Origin: Streptomyces sp. NBC_00878
GTDB lineage: Bacteria > Actinomycetota > Actinomycetes > Streptomycetales > Streptomycetaceae
Direction: 5' to 3'
Assembly (NCBI RefSeq): GCF_026341515.1
Contig: NZ_JAPEOK010000001.1
Span: forward strand, 1,116,001 to 1,180,000
Length of the DNA stretch: 64,000 bases
Each line of letters begins with the position of its first letter. Within the stretch, counting starts at the first letter, position 1. A program made the position numbers and the translations under genes. Below are positions 53,036-62,270 of this stretch, one piece after another. The notes below the pieces were generated by a model. The model was not told where the DNA came from. It saw only the letters and a program-made list of their open reading frames with translations, and made no database searches.

Positions 53036-54004
53036 TCACCGAGCCGGTGACGGTCGAAAGCGGCGGCGGTATTCCGCCGGAGCTGAGCCCAGGGTCCTGA
53101 CGAACGCTCGGCGCATTGCCTCCGTCGTGCCGTAGCCGCTGGCCCGGGCTATCTGTTCGACGCCTTCCGTCGTGTCCTCCAGGAGGCGGCGGGCGTGTTC
53201 GAGGCGGACCGCGTCGACGTAGCGGCCCGGGGTCATGCCCGTCTCGGCCTGGAAGGCGCGGGCGAATTGGCGGGGCGAGAGGCGGGCGCGGGCCGCGAGC
53301 GACTCGACGCACAGATCGTCACCGGGGTGCTCGGTGATCCAGTGCTGGACGTCGCGCAGTGGTGCGCGGCGGGCTGTCTGTGCGGAGAGCTGGGCGCTGA
53401 ACTGGGCCTGGTTCCCCGGGCGCCGGAGGAAGACGACGAGGTAGCGGGCTACGGCGAGCGCGGCGTCCCGGCCGAGGTCCTCCTCGACGAGCGCGAGGGC
53501 GAGGTCGATGCCCGCGGTGACACCGGCGGAGGTCGCCACGTGGCCGTCGCGTACGTAGATGGGGTCCGGGTCGACCTCGATGGCCGGGTGGTCGCGGGCG
53601 AGCCGGTCGCAGTACGCCCAGTGGGTCGTCACGCGGCGGCCGTCCAGGAGGCCCGCCTCGGCGAGCAGGATCGCCCCGGTGCAGACGGACACCAGGCGGT
53701 CGGCGCGCGGGCCGTGCTCGCGCAGCCAGTCGATCACCCGCTGATCGGGACCACGCGTGCCCCTGCCTCCCGGGACGAGCAGGGTGTGCGGGGCCGGGGC
53801 CTCGGCCAGGGCGTGGTCCGGGACGAGGGTCAGACCGCTGGAGCTGCGTACGGGAGCGCCGTTCAAGGAGGCGGTGTGGAGGCGGTACGTCTCCCCAGGC
53901 TCGCCGGCGTAGGTGTCGGCGCCGGCGAAGACCTCCACGGGGCCCGTGACGTCGAGGCTCTGGACGCCGTCGAAGAGGACGACGAGGACGGTTCGGTACG
54001 CCAT
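53036..54004 (-). CDS. GlxA family transcriptional regulator (DJ-1 plus AraC domains)
   Basis: A 322-residue regulator. The N-terminal DJ-1/PfpI domain spans residues 1-190 (VVLFDGVQSLDVTGPVEVFA; SVCTGAILLAEAGLLDGRR). The C-terminal AraC helix-turn-helix spans about 215-315 (LSPRQFARAFQAETGMTPGR and ARASGYGTTEAMRRAFVRTL). GlxA-type proteins activate or repress catabolic genes. ATG at 54004 begins the conserved domain; the frame stays open upstream over non-coding sequence. It is divergent from the SalK-like gene. Confidence 0.93.
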   Translation of the reverse strand: MAYRTVLVVLFDGVQSLDVTGPVEVFAGADTYAGEPGETYRLHTASLNGAPVRSSSGLTLVPDHALAEAPAPHTLLVPGGRGTRGPDQRVIDWLREHGPRADRLVSVCTGAILLAEAGLLDGRRVTTHWAYCDRLARDHPAIEVDPDPIYVRDGHVATSAGVTAGIDLALALVEEDLGRDAALAVARYLVVFLRRPGNQAQFSAQLSAQTARRAPLRDVQHWITEHPGDDLCVESLAARARLSPRQFARAFQAETGMTPGRYVDAVRLEHARRLLEDTTEGVEQIARASGYGTTEAMRRAFVRTLGSAPAEYRRRFRPSPAR

Positions 54005-54173
54005 GGCCTCGATTCTTCGCGGGAGACGGTATGGCCGCAATGACGAATAACCCACCTTTCCTGCCATCGGCGTCAGGTGGCGGACCAGCTGGGCCGGGCG
54101 GCGGAGCCGGAAGGCCGGGTCGATCGTCGCCCCGCCATTCCATGCGTACCAACCAGTCGGTAACGTGCGCGGC

Positions 54174-55040
54174 ATGACCACTGCCCTGCCGGAGCGCGCC
54201 GGACGCCGATGTCACAACGCCCTCAATCCCCTGCACTCGACGCACTACTTCTCGCCCGATCTCGCGGAGGAGCTGGCCGGGGTGGGTGTCACGGACCGCA
54301 ACGCCGCGTACTTCGCGGTGCGTGCCGCTGCCATGGGGCCGGTGGGCGCGGGCACGGTGACGGCGACGTTCTACAACTTCCGCCATGAACTGGTGGCGCG
54401 GCATGTGCCCGAGGTGTGGCGGACCGCCTCTCCGGAGGCGGTGCTCGCGGCACGCGCGCGTGCCGTGGACGCGACACTGCGGCGGCTGCTCGGGGACGAG
54501 GTGATCGCGTCCAAGGAGGTCGCGGAGGCGGCGGAGCTCGCGCTGCGCGCGGCGGAGGCGTGCACGCGTACCGCCCGCCCGCTGTACGCCGCGCACGCGG
54601 ATCTGCCGGTGCCCGACGAGCCGCACCTCGCGCTGTGGCATGCGGCCACGCTGCTGCGCGAGCACCGCGGCGACGGGCATCTCGCGGTGCTGCTCGACGC
54701 GGCACTCGACCCCCTGGAGGCGCTGGTGAGCCACACCGCGACCGGCAAGGGAATGGCGCCCAAGTGGGTTCTCGCCACGCGCGGCTGGACCCGCGCGGAC
54801 TGGGACGCGGCGAGCGGGCGGCTCAGGGAGCGCGGACTGCTGAACACCGAAGGCGAGTTGACGGAGGCCGGGCTCTCCCTGCGCAAGGAGATCGAAGCGC
54901 GGACGGACCGCCTCGACGCTGCTCCGTACACGCACCTGGGCGCCCCGGGCGTCGAACGCCTCACCGAACTGGCCACGGGGGTGCTCATGGCGGCGATGGC
55001 CGCGGGGGCGTTCCCGGACGGCATGGTCGGCAAGGACTGA
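54174..55040 (+). CDS. SalK/SCO6745-like protein (winged-helix-type, function unknown)
   Basis: A 288-residue, Ala-rich, largely helical protein of the actinobacterial SCO6745 (SalK-like) family. Landmarks are ALNPLHSTHYFSPDLAEELA near the N-terminus, MGPVGAGTVTATFYNFRHEL and a winged-helix-like GLLNTEGELTEAGLSLRKEI near the C-terminus. Its biochemical function is not established. ATG at 54174 is 9 bp after an alternative GTG. It is divergent from the glxA-type gene, which may control it. Confidence 0.8.
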   Translation: MTTALPERAGRRCHNALNPLHSTHYFSPDLAEELAGVGVTDRNAAYFAVRAAAMGPVGAGTVTATFYNFRHELVARHVPEVWRTASPEAVLAARARAVDATLRRLLGDEVIASKEVAEAAELALRAAEACTRTARPLYAAHADLPVPDEPHLALWHAATLLREHRGDGHLAVLLDAALDPLEALVSHTATGKGMAPKWVLATRGWTRADWDAASGRLRERGLLNTEGELTEAGLSLRKEIEARTDRLDAAPYTHLGAPGVERLTELATGVLMAAMAAGAFPDGMVGKD

Positions 55041-55072
55041 GCGTGGCGGGACCGCGGCGGACCGGCCGTGTC

Positions 55073-55238
55073 GTCCGCCACGCGCGCGTGGAACCGTGCC
55101 GGACCGACCTGCCGTCCGGCACGCGCGCGTAGGACCTCGGTGGACCGGCCGTAGGACCTCGGTGGACCCGCCGTGTTTCGTCCGGGCACGCGCGCGTAGG
55201 GCCGGGGCGGACGGGCCCGTCGTCCGGCACGTGCGCGT
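55073..55238. repeat. Intergenic tandem repeats before the LPFR gene
   Basis: Four imperfect copies of GTCCGGCACGCGCGCGT occur at 55073, 55114, 55180 and 55222. A 22-bp unit (TAGGACCTCGGTGGACCGGC) is duplicated at about 55130 and 55152. The block makes up most of the 302-bp gap 55041-55342. No other feature is seen there apart from the ribosome-binding site of the LPFR gene. Confidence 0.75.
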
Positions 55239-55342
55239 GGCTTGCGGATGATGCTTGCCCGGCGGGCCGGGATTCGGGACCCCGGTTCGAGGTACTCGTG
55301 CGTCTCCCGGCCGGGCCGGTCGGGAGACGAAAGGGGAAACAC

Positions 55343-55486
55343 GTGTTCCGTGCCATCGCAGACGTGGTGCGCCAGATCGGCGGGGCCGTCGCCACGGTCG
55401 TGACGCTGCCGTTCCGGGCCCTGGCCCGGCTGTTCGGCGGCGCCGCCGGGTCGACGCGGCGCGGCGGACGGGCTCGCAGGGCCTGA
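55343..55486 (+). CDS. LPFR-motif small protein
   Basis: A 47-residue peptide starting at GTG 55343, with AAAGGGGAA about 6 nt upstream. The sequence FRAIADVVRQIGGAVATVVT is followed by LPFRALARLFGGAAG and a basic Arg/Gly tail. It matches the small actinobacterial LPFR-motif family, predicted to form an amphipathic or membrane-associated helix. Function is unknown. A frame extension upstream to an ATG at 55298 lacks a ribosome-binding site. Confidence 0.8.
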   Translation: MFRAIADVVRQIGGAVATVVTLPFRALARLFGGAAGSTRRGGRARRA

Positions 55487-55682
55487 CCCGCGACCCACGC
55501 CCCGCGACCTGTCACCGGAGCCGGAGACGCCATGGGCGTGTCCGGCTCCCCGCGTGTTCCGCCGCTGATCCGGCGCTGATCCGGCGCCGTATCGATGACC
55601 TGTTCGCCGCCCTGATCCCCCGTTGTCGGTGCCACCTGCCACAATTGCCGCGCAACCTCAGTGAAGAAGGCGGTACGGGATC

Positions 55683-58067
55683 GTGACGACACCCCTCGTA
55701 GGGTCCATCGAAGGCAGGATCGCCGAGGAACTCGGCGTACGGGAGCGGCAGGTCAAGGCCGCCGTCGACTTGCTCGACGGCGGATCGACGGTGCCCTTCA
55801 TCGCCCGCTACCGCAAGGAAGCGACCGAGATGCTCGACGACGCGCAGCTGCGCACGCTCGAGGAGCGGCTGCGCTATCTGCGGGAGCTGGAGGAGCGGCG
55901 CACGGCGATCCTCGACTCGGTGCGTGAGCAGGGCAAGCTCACCGACGAGTTGGCGGCGCAGATCCGTGGCGCCGAGACCAAAGCGCGGCTGGAGGACATC
56001 TACCTGCCGTTCAAACCGAAGCGGCGCACGAAGGCGCAGATCGCCCGCGAGGCGGGCCTGGAGCCGCTGGCCGAGGGGCTGCTCGGCGACCCGTCGGTCG
56101 ACCCGATCGCCGCGGCCACGGCCTTCGTGGACGCCGACAAGGGCGTCGCCGATCCGCAGGCCGCTCTGGACGGCGCCCGCGCGATCCTCACCGAGCGCTT
56201 CTCGGAGGACGCCGACCTGATCGGCGAGCTGCGCGAGCGCATGTGGGTGCGGGGCCGGCTGGCCGCCAAGGTGAAGGACGGCAAGGAGGAGGCGGGCGCC
56301 AAGTTCGCCGACTACTTCGACTTCGCCGAGCCCTTCAAGGAGCTGCCCTCGCACCGCATCCTCGCGATGCTGCGCGGCGAGAAGGAGGACGTCCTCGACC
56401 TCGTACTGGAGCCCGAGGAGCCCTCCGAGCAGCCCGGCCCGTCGTCGTACGAGGGAATCGTCGCCCATCGCTTCGGGATCGCCGACCGTGGCCGTCCGGC
56501 CGACAAGTGGCTGACGGACACGGTCCGTTGGGCCTGGCGGACCCGCCTGCTCGTGCACCTCGGCATCGACCTGCGGCTGCGGCTGCGCACGGCCGCCGAG
56601 GACGAGGCGGTCAACGTCTTCGCGGCGAACCTGCGCGACCTGCTGCTCGCCGCCCCGGCGGGCACGCGCGCGACGCTGGGCCTCGACCCCGGCTTCCGTA
56701 CGGGCGTGAAGGTGGCCGTGGTCGACGCGACCGGCAAGGTCGTCGCCACGGACGTCATCTACCCGCACGTCCCGGCGAACAAGTGGGACGAGGCTGTCGC
56801 CAAGCTCGCCCGCCTCGCCAAGGAGCACACGGTCGAGCTGATCTCCGTCGGCAACGGCACGGCGTCCCGCGAGACGGACAAGCTCGCCGGTGAACTCATC
56901 ACCAAGCACCCGGAGTTGAAGCTCACAAAGGTGATGGTGTCCGAGGCGGGCGCGTCCGTGTACTCGGCGTCGGCGTTCGCCTCGGCTGAGCTGCCCGGCA
57001 TGGACGTGTCGCTGCGCGGCGCCGTCTCGATCGCCCGTCGTCTCCAGGACCCGCTCGCCGAGCTGGTGAAGATCGACCCGAAGTCGATCGGCGTCGGCCA
57101 GTACCAGCACGACCTGTCCGAGGTGAAGCTCTCCCGCTCCCTCGACGCGGTCGTGGAGGACTGTGTGAACGGCGTGGGCGTGGACGTGAACACGGCCTCG
57201 GCCCCGCTGCTCTCCCGGGTCTCGGGCATCACCTCCGGACTCGCCGAGAACATCGTGGCGCACCGCGACGCGAACGGACCCTTCACGTCGCGTACGGCAC
57301 TGAAGGACGTGGCCCGGCTCGGCCCCAAGGCGTACGAGCAGTGCGCGGGCTTCCTGCGGATCCGTGGCGGTGACGACCCGCTGGACGCGTCGAGCGTGCA
57401 CCCCGAGGCGTATCCGGTGGTGCGGCGGATGGTGAAGACGGCGGGGAACGAGGTCGCCTCGCTGATCGGGAACACGGGCGTGCTGCGGTCGCTGAAGCCG
57501 AACGACTTCGTCGACGAGACGTTCGGTCTGCCGACCGTGACCGACATCCTGAAGGAGCTGGAGAAGCCGGGGCGCGACCCGCGGCCCGCCTTCAAGACGG
57601 CCACCTTCAAGGACGGCGTGGAGAAGATCTCCGACCTGGCCTCCGGGATGGTCCTCGAAGGGGTCGTCACGAATGTGGCCGCCTTCGGTGCCTTCGTGGA
57701 CGTCGGCGTGCATCAGGACGGTCTGGTGCACGTCTCGGCGATGTCCAAGACGTTCGTCAAGGATCCGCGGGACGTGGTGAAGTCCGGTGACATCGTCAAG
57801 GTGAAGGTGCTGGACATCGACATTCCGCGCAAGCGGATCTCGCTGACGCTGCGGCTGGACGACGAGGCGGTGGCCTCCGGCGAGGGGCGGCCGGATCGGC
57901 CTCAGCGGGGTGGGCGGCCGCCTCAGCAGCGGGGGCAGCAACGGCAGGGACAGGGGCAGGGACGCTCGGGCGGGGGTTCTCGGCAGGCCCCACCGCCTGC
58001 CAACAGCGCGATGGCGGATGCTTTGCGGCGGGCCGGGCTTGGTGATTCCAAGAAGGGGAAGCGTTGA
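55683..58067 (+). CDS. tex: Tex family RNA-binding protein
   Basis: A 794-residue transcription accessory protein. Tex N-terminal helical domain is followed by a YqgF/RNase H-like domain ([20 protein letters not shown]), helix-hairpin-helix ([20 protein letters not shown]) and a C-terminal S1 domain ([20 protein letters not shown]). After the S1 domain a Gln/Gly/Arg-rich tail of about 40 residues adds RNA-binding potential. GTG start at 55683. Length agrees with bacterial Tex. Confidence 0.95.
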   Translation: MTTPLVGSIEGRIAEELGVRERQVKAAVDLLDGGSTVPFIARYRKEATEMLDDAQLRTLEERLRYLRELEERRTAILDSVREQGKLTDELAAQIRGAETKARLEDIYLPFKPKRRTKAQIAREAGLEPLAEGLLGDPSVDPIAAATAFVDADKGVADPQAALDGARAILTERFSEDADLIGELRERMWVRGRLAAKVKDGKEEAGAKFADYFDFAEPFKELPSHRILAMLRGEKEDVLDLVLEPEEPSEQPGPSSYEGIVAHRFGIADRGRPADKWLTDTVRWAWRTRLLVHLGIDLRLRLRTAAEDEAVNVFAANLRDLLLAAPAGTRATLGLDPGFRTGVKVAVVDATGKVVATDVIYPHVPANKWDEAVAKLARLAKEHTVELISVGNGTASRETDKLAGELITKHPELKLTKVMVSEAGASVYSASAFASAELPGMDVSLRGAVSIARRLQDPLAELVKIDPKSIGVGQYQHDLSEVKLSRSLDAVVEDCVNGVGVDVNTASAPLLSRVSGITSGLAENIVAHRDANGPFTSRTALKDVARLGPKAYEQCAGFLRIRGGDDPLDASSVHPEAYPVVRRMVKTAGNEVASLIGNTGVLRSLKPNDFVDETFGLPTVTDILKELEKPGRDPRPAFKTATFKDGVEKISDLASGMVLEGVVTNVAAFGAFVDVGVHQDGLVHVSAMSKTFVKDPRDVVKSGDIVKVKVLDIDIPRKRISLTLRLDDEAVASGEGRPDRPQRGGRPPQQRGQQRQGQGQGRSGGGSRQAPPPANSAMADALRRAGLGDSKKGKR

Positions 58068-58107
58068 GTTCTGTCTGCGGGTGAGTGGGGGCTGGTCGCG
58101 CCCACGA

Positions 58108-58180
58108 TGGGGGTCCCCCCGCTCATGGGGGTCCCCCCGCTCGAGCGAAGCCGAGAGTGGGGGAGAAGCCGAGAGTGGGG
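58108..58180. repeat. Tandem GC-rich repeats downstream of tex
   Basis: GGGGGTCCCCCCGCTC occurs twice (58108 and 58127), followed by two copies of GAAGCCGAGAGTGGGGGA. These short modules are common in Streptomyces intergenic regions and form small hairpins. Confidence 0.7.
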
Positions 58181-58205
58181 GAGGAGCCGCATATCGATAC
58201 GGCCC

Positions 58206-58223
58206 GCGCCCCTAACGGGGCGC
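58206..58223. terminator. Hairpin between convergent tex and ABC-F genes
   Basis: GCGCCCC-taac-GGGGCGC is a perfect 7-bp stem between two convergent genes, 26 bp from the ABC-F stop. Confidence 0.65.
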
Positions 58224-58248
58224 TCCAGCGCGGCCCCCGATTCTCTCG

Positions 58249-59889
58249 CTAGCGCTCCGTCACCTTGCCCGCCGCCACCTCCAGGCGACGGGTCGTCCGG
58301 ACCGCGTTCAGCATTCTGCGGTCATGGGTCACCAGGAGCAGCGTGCCCTCGTACGAGTCGAGGGCCGACTCCAGTTGCTCGATGGCCGGCAGGTCGAGGT
58401 GGTTCGTCGGCTCGTCGAGGACGAGGAGGTTGACGCCTCGGCCCTGGAGGAGCGCCAGGGCCGAGCGGGTGCGCTCGCCCGGGGACAGCGTGGCGGCCGG
58501 GCGCAGGACGTGCTCCGCCTTGAGGCCGAACTTGGCCAGCAGGGTACGGAGTTCGGCGGGCTCGGTGTCGGGGACGGCCGCGGAGAACGCGTCGATCAGG
58601 GCCTCCGGGCCGTGGAACAGCTGGCGGGCCTGGTCGACCTCGCCGACGATCACGCCGGAGCCGAGGGTGGCGTGGCCGGAGTCCAGCGGCACCCGGCCGA
58701 GCAGCGCCCCGAGCAGGGTCGACTTGCCCGCGCCGTTCGCGCCGGTGACGGCGACCCGGTCCGCCCAGTCGATCTGGAGTGTGGCCGGGCCGAAGTTGAA
58801 GTCGCCCCGCCGGACCTCGGCGTCCCGCAGGGTGGCGACCACCGAGCCGGACCGCGGGGCGGCCGCGATCTCCATCCGCAGTTCCCATTCCTTGCGCGGC
58901 TCGTCCACCACGTCGAGCCGCTCGATCATGCGCTGGGTCTGCCGGGCCTTCGCGGCCTGCTTCTCACTGGCCTCGCTGCGGAACTTGCGGCCGATCTTGT
59001 CGTTGTCGTTGTTCGCCTTGCGCCGGGCGTTCTTGACGCCCTTGTCCATCCAGGAGCGCTGCATCTGGGCCCGCCCTTCGAGCGCGGTCCGCTTGTCGGC
59101 GTACTCCTCGTAGTCCTCGCGGGCGTGCCGCCGCGCCACGTCCCGCTCCTCCAGATAGGCCTCGTAGCCGCCGCCGTACAGGGTGATCTGCTGCTGGACG
59201 AGGTCGAGTTCGAGGACCTTGGTGACCGTACGGGTGAGGAACTCGCGGTCGTGGCTGACGACGACCGTGCCCGCGCGCAGGCCGGAGACGAAGCGTTCGA
59301 GGCGCTCCAGGCCGTCCAGGTCGAGGTCGTTGGTCGGCTCGTCGAGCAGGAACACGTCGTAGCGGGAGAGGAGGAGCGAGGCGAGTCCGGCACGGGCGGC
59401 CTGGCCGCCGGAGAGGGAGGTCATCGGCTGGTCCAGGCCGACGGCGAGGCCGAGCGAGTCGGAGACCTCCTCGGCCCGCTCGTCGAGGTCGGCGCCGCCG
59501 AGGTCGAGCCAGCGCTCCAGGCTGGTCGCGTACGCGTCGTCCGAGCCGGGCGCCCCGTCGACGAGCGCCTGCGTGGCCTCGTCCATCAGGCGCTGGGCCT
59601 CGGCGACGCCCGTGCGGCGGGCCAAGAAGTCCCGTACGGTCTCGCCGGTCCTGCGCTCCGGCTCCTGCGGCAGATGGCCGACGGTCGCGGCCGGCGGGGA
59701 GAGCCGCAGCTCGCCCTCCTCGGGTGTGAGCAGCCCGGCGAGCATCCGCAGGAGGGTGGACTTGCCCGCGCCGTTGGCACCGACGAGACCGATCACGTCG
59801 CCGGGCGCGACGACGAGGTCGAGCCCGGAGAAGAGCGAGCGGTCGCCGTGGCCGGCGGCGAGGTTCTTGGCGACGAGGGTGGCAGTCAT
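58249..59889 (-). CDS. ABC-F family ATPase
   Basis: A 546-residue protein with two ABC domains and no membrane segments. Walker A motifs are GLVGANGAGKSTLLRML and VTGANGAGKSTLLGALLG; signatures are LSGGQAARAGLASLLL and LSPGERTRSALALL; Walker B regions end LLDEPTNDLD and LDEPTNHLD. The charged linker between them (RTALEGRAQMQRSWMDKGVK) is typical. ABC-F proteins act on the ribosome, relieving stalled translation or antibiotic inhibition; which role applies here is not evident. Confidence 0.93.
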   Translation of the reverse strand: MTATLVAKNLAAGHGDRSLFSGLDLVVAPGDVIGLVGANGAGKSTLLRMLAGLLTPEEGELRLSPPAATVGHLPQEPERRTGETVRDFLARRTGVAEAQRLMDEATQALVDGAPGSDDAYATSLERWLDLGGADLDERAEEVSDSLGLAVGLDQPMTSLSGGQAARAGLASLLLSRYDVFLLDEPTNDLDLDGLERLERFVSGLRAGTVVVSHDREFLTRTVTKVLELDLVQQQITLYGGGYEAYLEERDVARRHAREDYEEYADKRTALEGRAQMQRSWMDKGVKNARRKANNDNDKIGRKFRSEASEKQAAKARQTQRMIERLDVVDEPRKEWELRMEIAAAPRSGSVVATLRDAEVRRGDFNFGPATLQIDWADRVAVTGANGAGKSTLLGALLGRVPLDSGHATLGSGVIVGEVDQARQLFHGPEALIDAFSAAVPDTEPAELRTLLAKFGLKAEHVLRPAATLSPGERTRSALALLQGRGVNLLVLDEPTNHLDLPAIEQLESALDSYEGTLLLVTHDRRMLNAVRTTRRLEVAAGKVTER

Positions 59890-60114
59890 CAGGGAGCGAT
59901 CCTAAATCGCCCGGCCAGGCGCGTCGAACCCGGTTTTCGCGCACGCGGACGCCCCCGGTTCCGGCCCGCCGTCGCAACGGCTCCCCACACGCCATGGCCG
60001 CGGTTCCTCGCCTGCTGGTGCCACAGCACCCCGCCTGCTGCTGCCACACCTCACCGCCCACTGTCGCCGCGACTCCCCGCGCCGGCGCCGCGGCTTCCGG
60101 TGCGGACCGAGGTC

Positions 60115-61134
60115 TCAGCGCGCCATCGCCTCCACCAGCACGCCCTCTGATGTCCGCGCGACGATGAACGACTCCCCCTTCGTGGCCTTCGCGTCCAGGG
60201 CGAGTTGGTGGCGGCCCGCTTCCAGGACGCCGTCGAACACCTCGTACATGTGCGTGCGGTAGAGGCGGTCGAGGCGGTACGCGGTCAGCTGGACCCGACA
60301 GGTGGAGGTGACCTCGACGCCCGCCTCGCCGCCGGCGGCGACCAGCCGGGCCAGGCGGCGCTGTTCCCGGGGGCTGCGGTCCAGGGCGTTCTCTATCTGG
60401 GCGACCAGGAGCGGGACGATCGGGGCGAGGCCGTCTACGTACGCGACGTCGATGTCGGCGCTTTCGAACGACTGCCGTACGGCGGCACGTTCCTGCTCGG
60501 TGACCGCGCGGCCGAAGGCGACGGCGCCGTACGTACGCAGCTCGTCGACGGAGACGTCGGTGGCGTCCCGGGCGATCTCCGCGCCGATGCCGATGATGCG
60601 CAGGGCGGCGGCGAGTTTGGCCAGGACGGCGGCCCTGGCGCCGATGAGCAGGACCCGGCGGCGCTCGCCCGCGGTGCCGGTGAGCAGCGAGCCCAGCGCG
60701 GCGCGGTACTCCTCGCCGTGGAAGAGGAACGGGCCGATGCCGTGATAGCCGTTCCGCTCCAGGTCCGCGTGTTCGTCGGTCTGCCAGGCGAAGTCGCGCC
60801 ATACGTAGTCGTCACCCTGCCGTTCGATCACGGCGGTCACGGCACCGCACCCGAGGTCCTCGCACTCGGGACAGCCGTAGATGACGTACCGGCTGCCCTC
60901 CAGCGGGGCGCCGACTTCCAGGAGGAGACTGCGTACCTGTGCGGTGAAGATCGCGGGCGGTACGTCGGAGGCGAGAGGGGACACGGCGTCGAGGTCGGAG
61001 AGCTGGTACAGCAGCGGGCGTCCCTCGACGATGAAGTCGAGGAAATCCCGGTGCGCTTGGTAGTCACCGTTGGCAAGGACTCCACCGGCACGCATCGCCG
61101 GTGCCAGGCCGAAGGTCGCGTACTCGGCAGACAT
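60115..61134 (-). CDS. Conserved protein with CPEC motif, function unknown
   Basis: An about 339-residue soluble protein. The N-terminal third contains GDYQAHRDFLDFIVEGRPLL and a possible metal-binding CPECEDLGCG (residues 93-102, three Cys). A Rossmann-like segment RVLLIGARAAVLAKLAAALR sits in the middle, followed by a helical C-terminal part. It is sometimes labelled oxidoreductase in Streptomyces genomes, but no confident catalytic motif is seen. ATG at 61134 precedes the conserved SAEYATFGLA; an in-frame start at 61176 would add 14 residues. It is divergent from the D-amino-acid-oxidase-like gene. Confidence 0.72.
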   Translation of the reverse strand: MSAEYATFGLAPAMRAGGVLANGDYQAHRDFLDFIVEGRPLLYQLSDLDAVSPLASDVPPAIFTAQVRSLLLEVGAPLEGSRYVIYGCPECEDLGCGAVTAVIERQGDDYVWRDFAWQTDEHADLERNGYHGIGPFLFHGEEYRAALGSLLTGTAGERRRVLLIGARAAVLAKLAAALRIIGIGAEIARDATDVSVDELRTYGAVAFGRAVTEQERAAVRQSFESADIDVAYVDGLAPIVPLLVAQIENALDRSPREQRRLARLVAAGGEAGVEVTSTCRVQLTAYRLDRLYRTHMYEVFDGVLEAGRHQLALDAKATKGESFIVARTSEGVLVEAMAR

Positions 61135-61200
61135 GCTGTGAGTATCCCCAGAGTCGGCGGGATCTGAGCACGGCATGACACATTTCGCTAACGTCCCCTC

Positions 61201-62160
61201 GTGACGAGTGCGCGAAACGGTGACGTGATCGTGGTCGGCAGCGGTGTCATCGGGCTGACGACGGCCGTCGTCCTGGCCGAGAACGGCGGGCGCGTACGGA
61301 TCTGGACGCGGGAGCCCGCCGAGGGGACCACCTCGGCCGTAGCGGGCGCGCTGTGGTGGCCGTACAGCGTCGCGCCGCAGGAACTCGCCCGTGCGTGGGC
61401 CCTGCGGTCACTTTCCGTGTACGAGGAGTTGGCGGCGCGGTCCGACGAGACGGGCGTACGCATGGTCGAGGGCGTACTGGGTGAGGCGCGGCTGGACGAG
61501 CATGCCCCGTGGGCCGCGGCCCGGCTGCCGGGGCTTCGGGCGTCCACGCCCGAGGAGTACGCGGGTTCCGGGCTGTGGGCCCGGCTGCCGCTGATCGACA
61601 TGCCGGTGCATCTGCGGTGGCTGCGCGAGCGGTTCCTGCGGGCGGGCGGGACCGTCGAGGTGCGTGCCGTGACGGACCTCGCCGAGGCGGAGGCCCATGC
61701 TCCGGTCGTCGTCAACTGCGCGGGGCTGGGCGCCCGCGAACTCGTACCGGATCCTGCGGTGCGGCCGGTACGGGGGCAGCTCGTGATCGTGGAGAACCCG
61801 GGTGTACGTACCTGGCTCGTCTCGACCGACGCGGGTGCCGGGACGACCACCTATCTCTTTCCGCAGCCGGACCGGCTGGTCCTGGGTGGGACGACCGACG
61901 AGGGCAAGTGGTCGTTGACGCCTGATCCGGAGGTGGCCGCGCGGATAGTGGAGCGGTGTGCGGTGTTGCGACCCGAGGTCGCGGGGGTGCGGGTGCTGCA
62001 GCACCGGGTCGGGTTGCGGCCCGCCCGGCCGGTGGTGCGGCTGGAGCGGGAAGTCCGGGCCGGGGGTGGGGTGTTGGTGCACAACTATGGGCATGGTGGG
62101 GCGGGGGTGACGGTGGCTTGGGGGTGTGCGCTTGCCGTGGCCGGGCTTGCCTCCGGCTGA
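61201..62160 (+). CDS. FAD-dependent oxidoreductase, D-amino-acid-oxidase-like
   Basis: A 319-residue flavoprotein. The FAD-binding motif is VIVVGSGVIGLTTAVVLAEN, VVNCAGLGARELVPD provides the second FAD segment, and the C-terminal VHNYGHGGAGVTVAWGCA matches D-amino-acid oxidases. It probably oxidises D-amino acids to keto acids with O2; substrate preference is unknown. GTG at 61201 is adjacent to the divergent promoter of the CPEC protein. Confidence 0.9.
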   Translation: MTSARNGDVIVVGSGVIGLTTAVVLAENGGRVRIWTREPAEGTTSAVAGALWWPYSVAPQELARAWALRSLSVYEELAARSDETGVRMVEGVLGEARLDEHAPWAAARLPGLRASTPEEYAGSGLWARLPLIDMPVHLRWLRERFLRAGGTVEVRAVTDLAEAEAHAPVVVNCAGLGARELVPDPAVRPVRGQLVIVENPGVRTWLVSTDAGAGTTTYLFPQPDRLVLGGTTDEGKWSLTPDPEVAARIVERCAVLRPEVAGVRVLQHRVGLRPARPVVRLEREVRAGGGVLVHNYGHGGAGVTVAWGCALAVAGLASG

Positions 62161-62165
62161 ACGCC

Positions 62166-62196
62166 CGGCGGGGCGCCCTCGTAGGGCGCCCCGCCG
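62166..62196. terminator. Terminator after the D-amino-acid-oxidase-like gene
   Basis: CGGCGGGGCGCCCT-cgt-AGGGCGCCCCGCCG is a perfect 14-bp stem starting 5 bp past the stop, followed by GAAAG. It serves the convergent pair with the BCCT gene. Confidence 0.9.
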
Positions 62197-62221
62197 AAAG
62201 GGTCGTATGTTGACTGCGGGT

Positions 62222-62262
62222 TCGCCGTGGCTGGTCGCGCAGTTCCCCGCGCCCCTAAAAAC
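62222..62262. repeat. Second copy of the dispersed Streptomyces repeat
   Basis: TCGCCGTGGCTGGTCGCGCA followed by GTTCCCCGCGCCCCTAAAAA matches the element at 52970-53016, without its hairpin arm. It lies just beyond the BCCT stop. Confidence 0.75.
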
Positions 62263-62270
62263 CTGCCCGC

